5,937 bases of DNA from JBMYQA01 sp049600855 (GTDB lineage: Bacteria; Bacteroidota; Bacteroidia; Cytophagales; Flammeovirgaceae), in contig JBMYQA010000345.1 in NCBI GenBank assembly GCA_049600855.1, forward strand, positions 1-5,937. Direction: 5' to 3'. The notes below the pieces were generated by a model, which was given only the letters and a program-made list of their open reading frames with translations, ran no database searches and was not told the origin of the DNA. A program made the position numbers and the translations under genes. Positions 5,906 through 5,937 of this stretch are shown here, one piece after another (within the stretch, counting starts at the first letter, position 1; every line of letters starts with the position of its first letter).

Positions 5906-5937
5906 ATGATGTTTTTTAAAAAATATGTAACTTCATT
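5906..5937 (+). CDS. Start of an unidentified gene, cut by the right edge
   Basis: An open frame begins with two ATG codons (5906 and 5909) and reads MMFFKKYVTS to the edge without a stop. The two lysines followed by what may become a hydrophobic run would suit the n-region of a signal peptide or a membrane protein, but ten residues are too few to identify it. It is the only plus-strand frame left open at the edge that begins with an ATG below the strong promoter at 5764-5792. No Shine-Dalgarno is evident, which is not informative in this phylum. Confidence 0.4.
   Translation, partial: MMFFKKYVTS

Noticed and set aside
5670..5937. tRNA or riboswitch in the AT-rich region
   Set aside because: No cloverleaf, no T-loop motif (GGTTCRA) and no recognised riboswitch core; the palindromes present are short and AT-rich or overlap the promoter.

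Overview
The window looks like chromosomal DNA from a member of the Bacteroidota (Cytophagales or Flavobacteriia type). Three things point there: subunits I and II of the cbb3 oxidase are fused in one CcoNO protein, the best promoter-like sites match the Bacteroidota pattern TTG-N17-23-TAnnTTTG, and strong Shine-Dalgarno sequences are largely absent. The assignment to phylum is firm; anything narrower is a guess.

Left half (1-2358, minus strand): ccoS and ccoNO, read right to left. They overlap by 50 nt and so are probably translationally linked. ccoNO encodes the catalytic heme-copper subunit joined to the membrane-anchored mono-heme cytochrome c subunit. All expected heme and CuB ligands are present. 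The rest of the operon (ccoQ/ccoP and so on) would lie beyond the left edge.

Middle (2359-4975): a 193-bp divergent control region, then ccoI (fixI) on the plus strand. ccoI encodes the P1B copper ATPase that supplies copper for the oxidase active site. The control region contains a palindrome, CTGAT-N4-ATCAG, that resembles an FNR/CRP-family box. It is placed so that one low-oxygen regulator could serve both directions. CcoI and CcoS are assembly factors for CcoNO, so this is one functional unit split into two divergent transcripts.

Right part (4976-5937): a 289-bp gap after ccoI, a small STAS/SpoIIAA-like cytoplasmic protein of unknown role (5265-5669) with a well-formed promoter, and a 236-bp leader region with another well-formed promoter, phased T-tracts and two palindromes. 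That leader probably serves a gene whose first codons (from 5906) are cut by the right edge. The gap after ccoI also holds a minus-strand promoter-like site pointing into the ccoI 3' end, and a candidate terminator.

No mobile elements, tRNA or rRNA genes or CRISPR arrays were seen. The core content is a known respiratory module. The less ordinary points are the divergent ccoI/ccoS layout with its symmetric FNR-like variant, the possible antisense transcript below ccoI, and the structured leader at the right edge.
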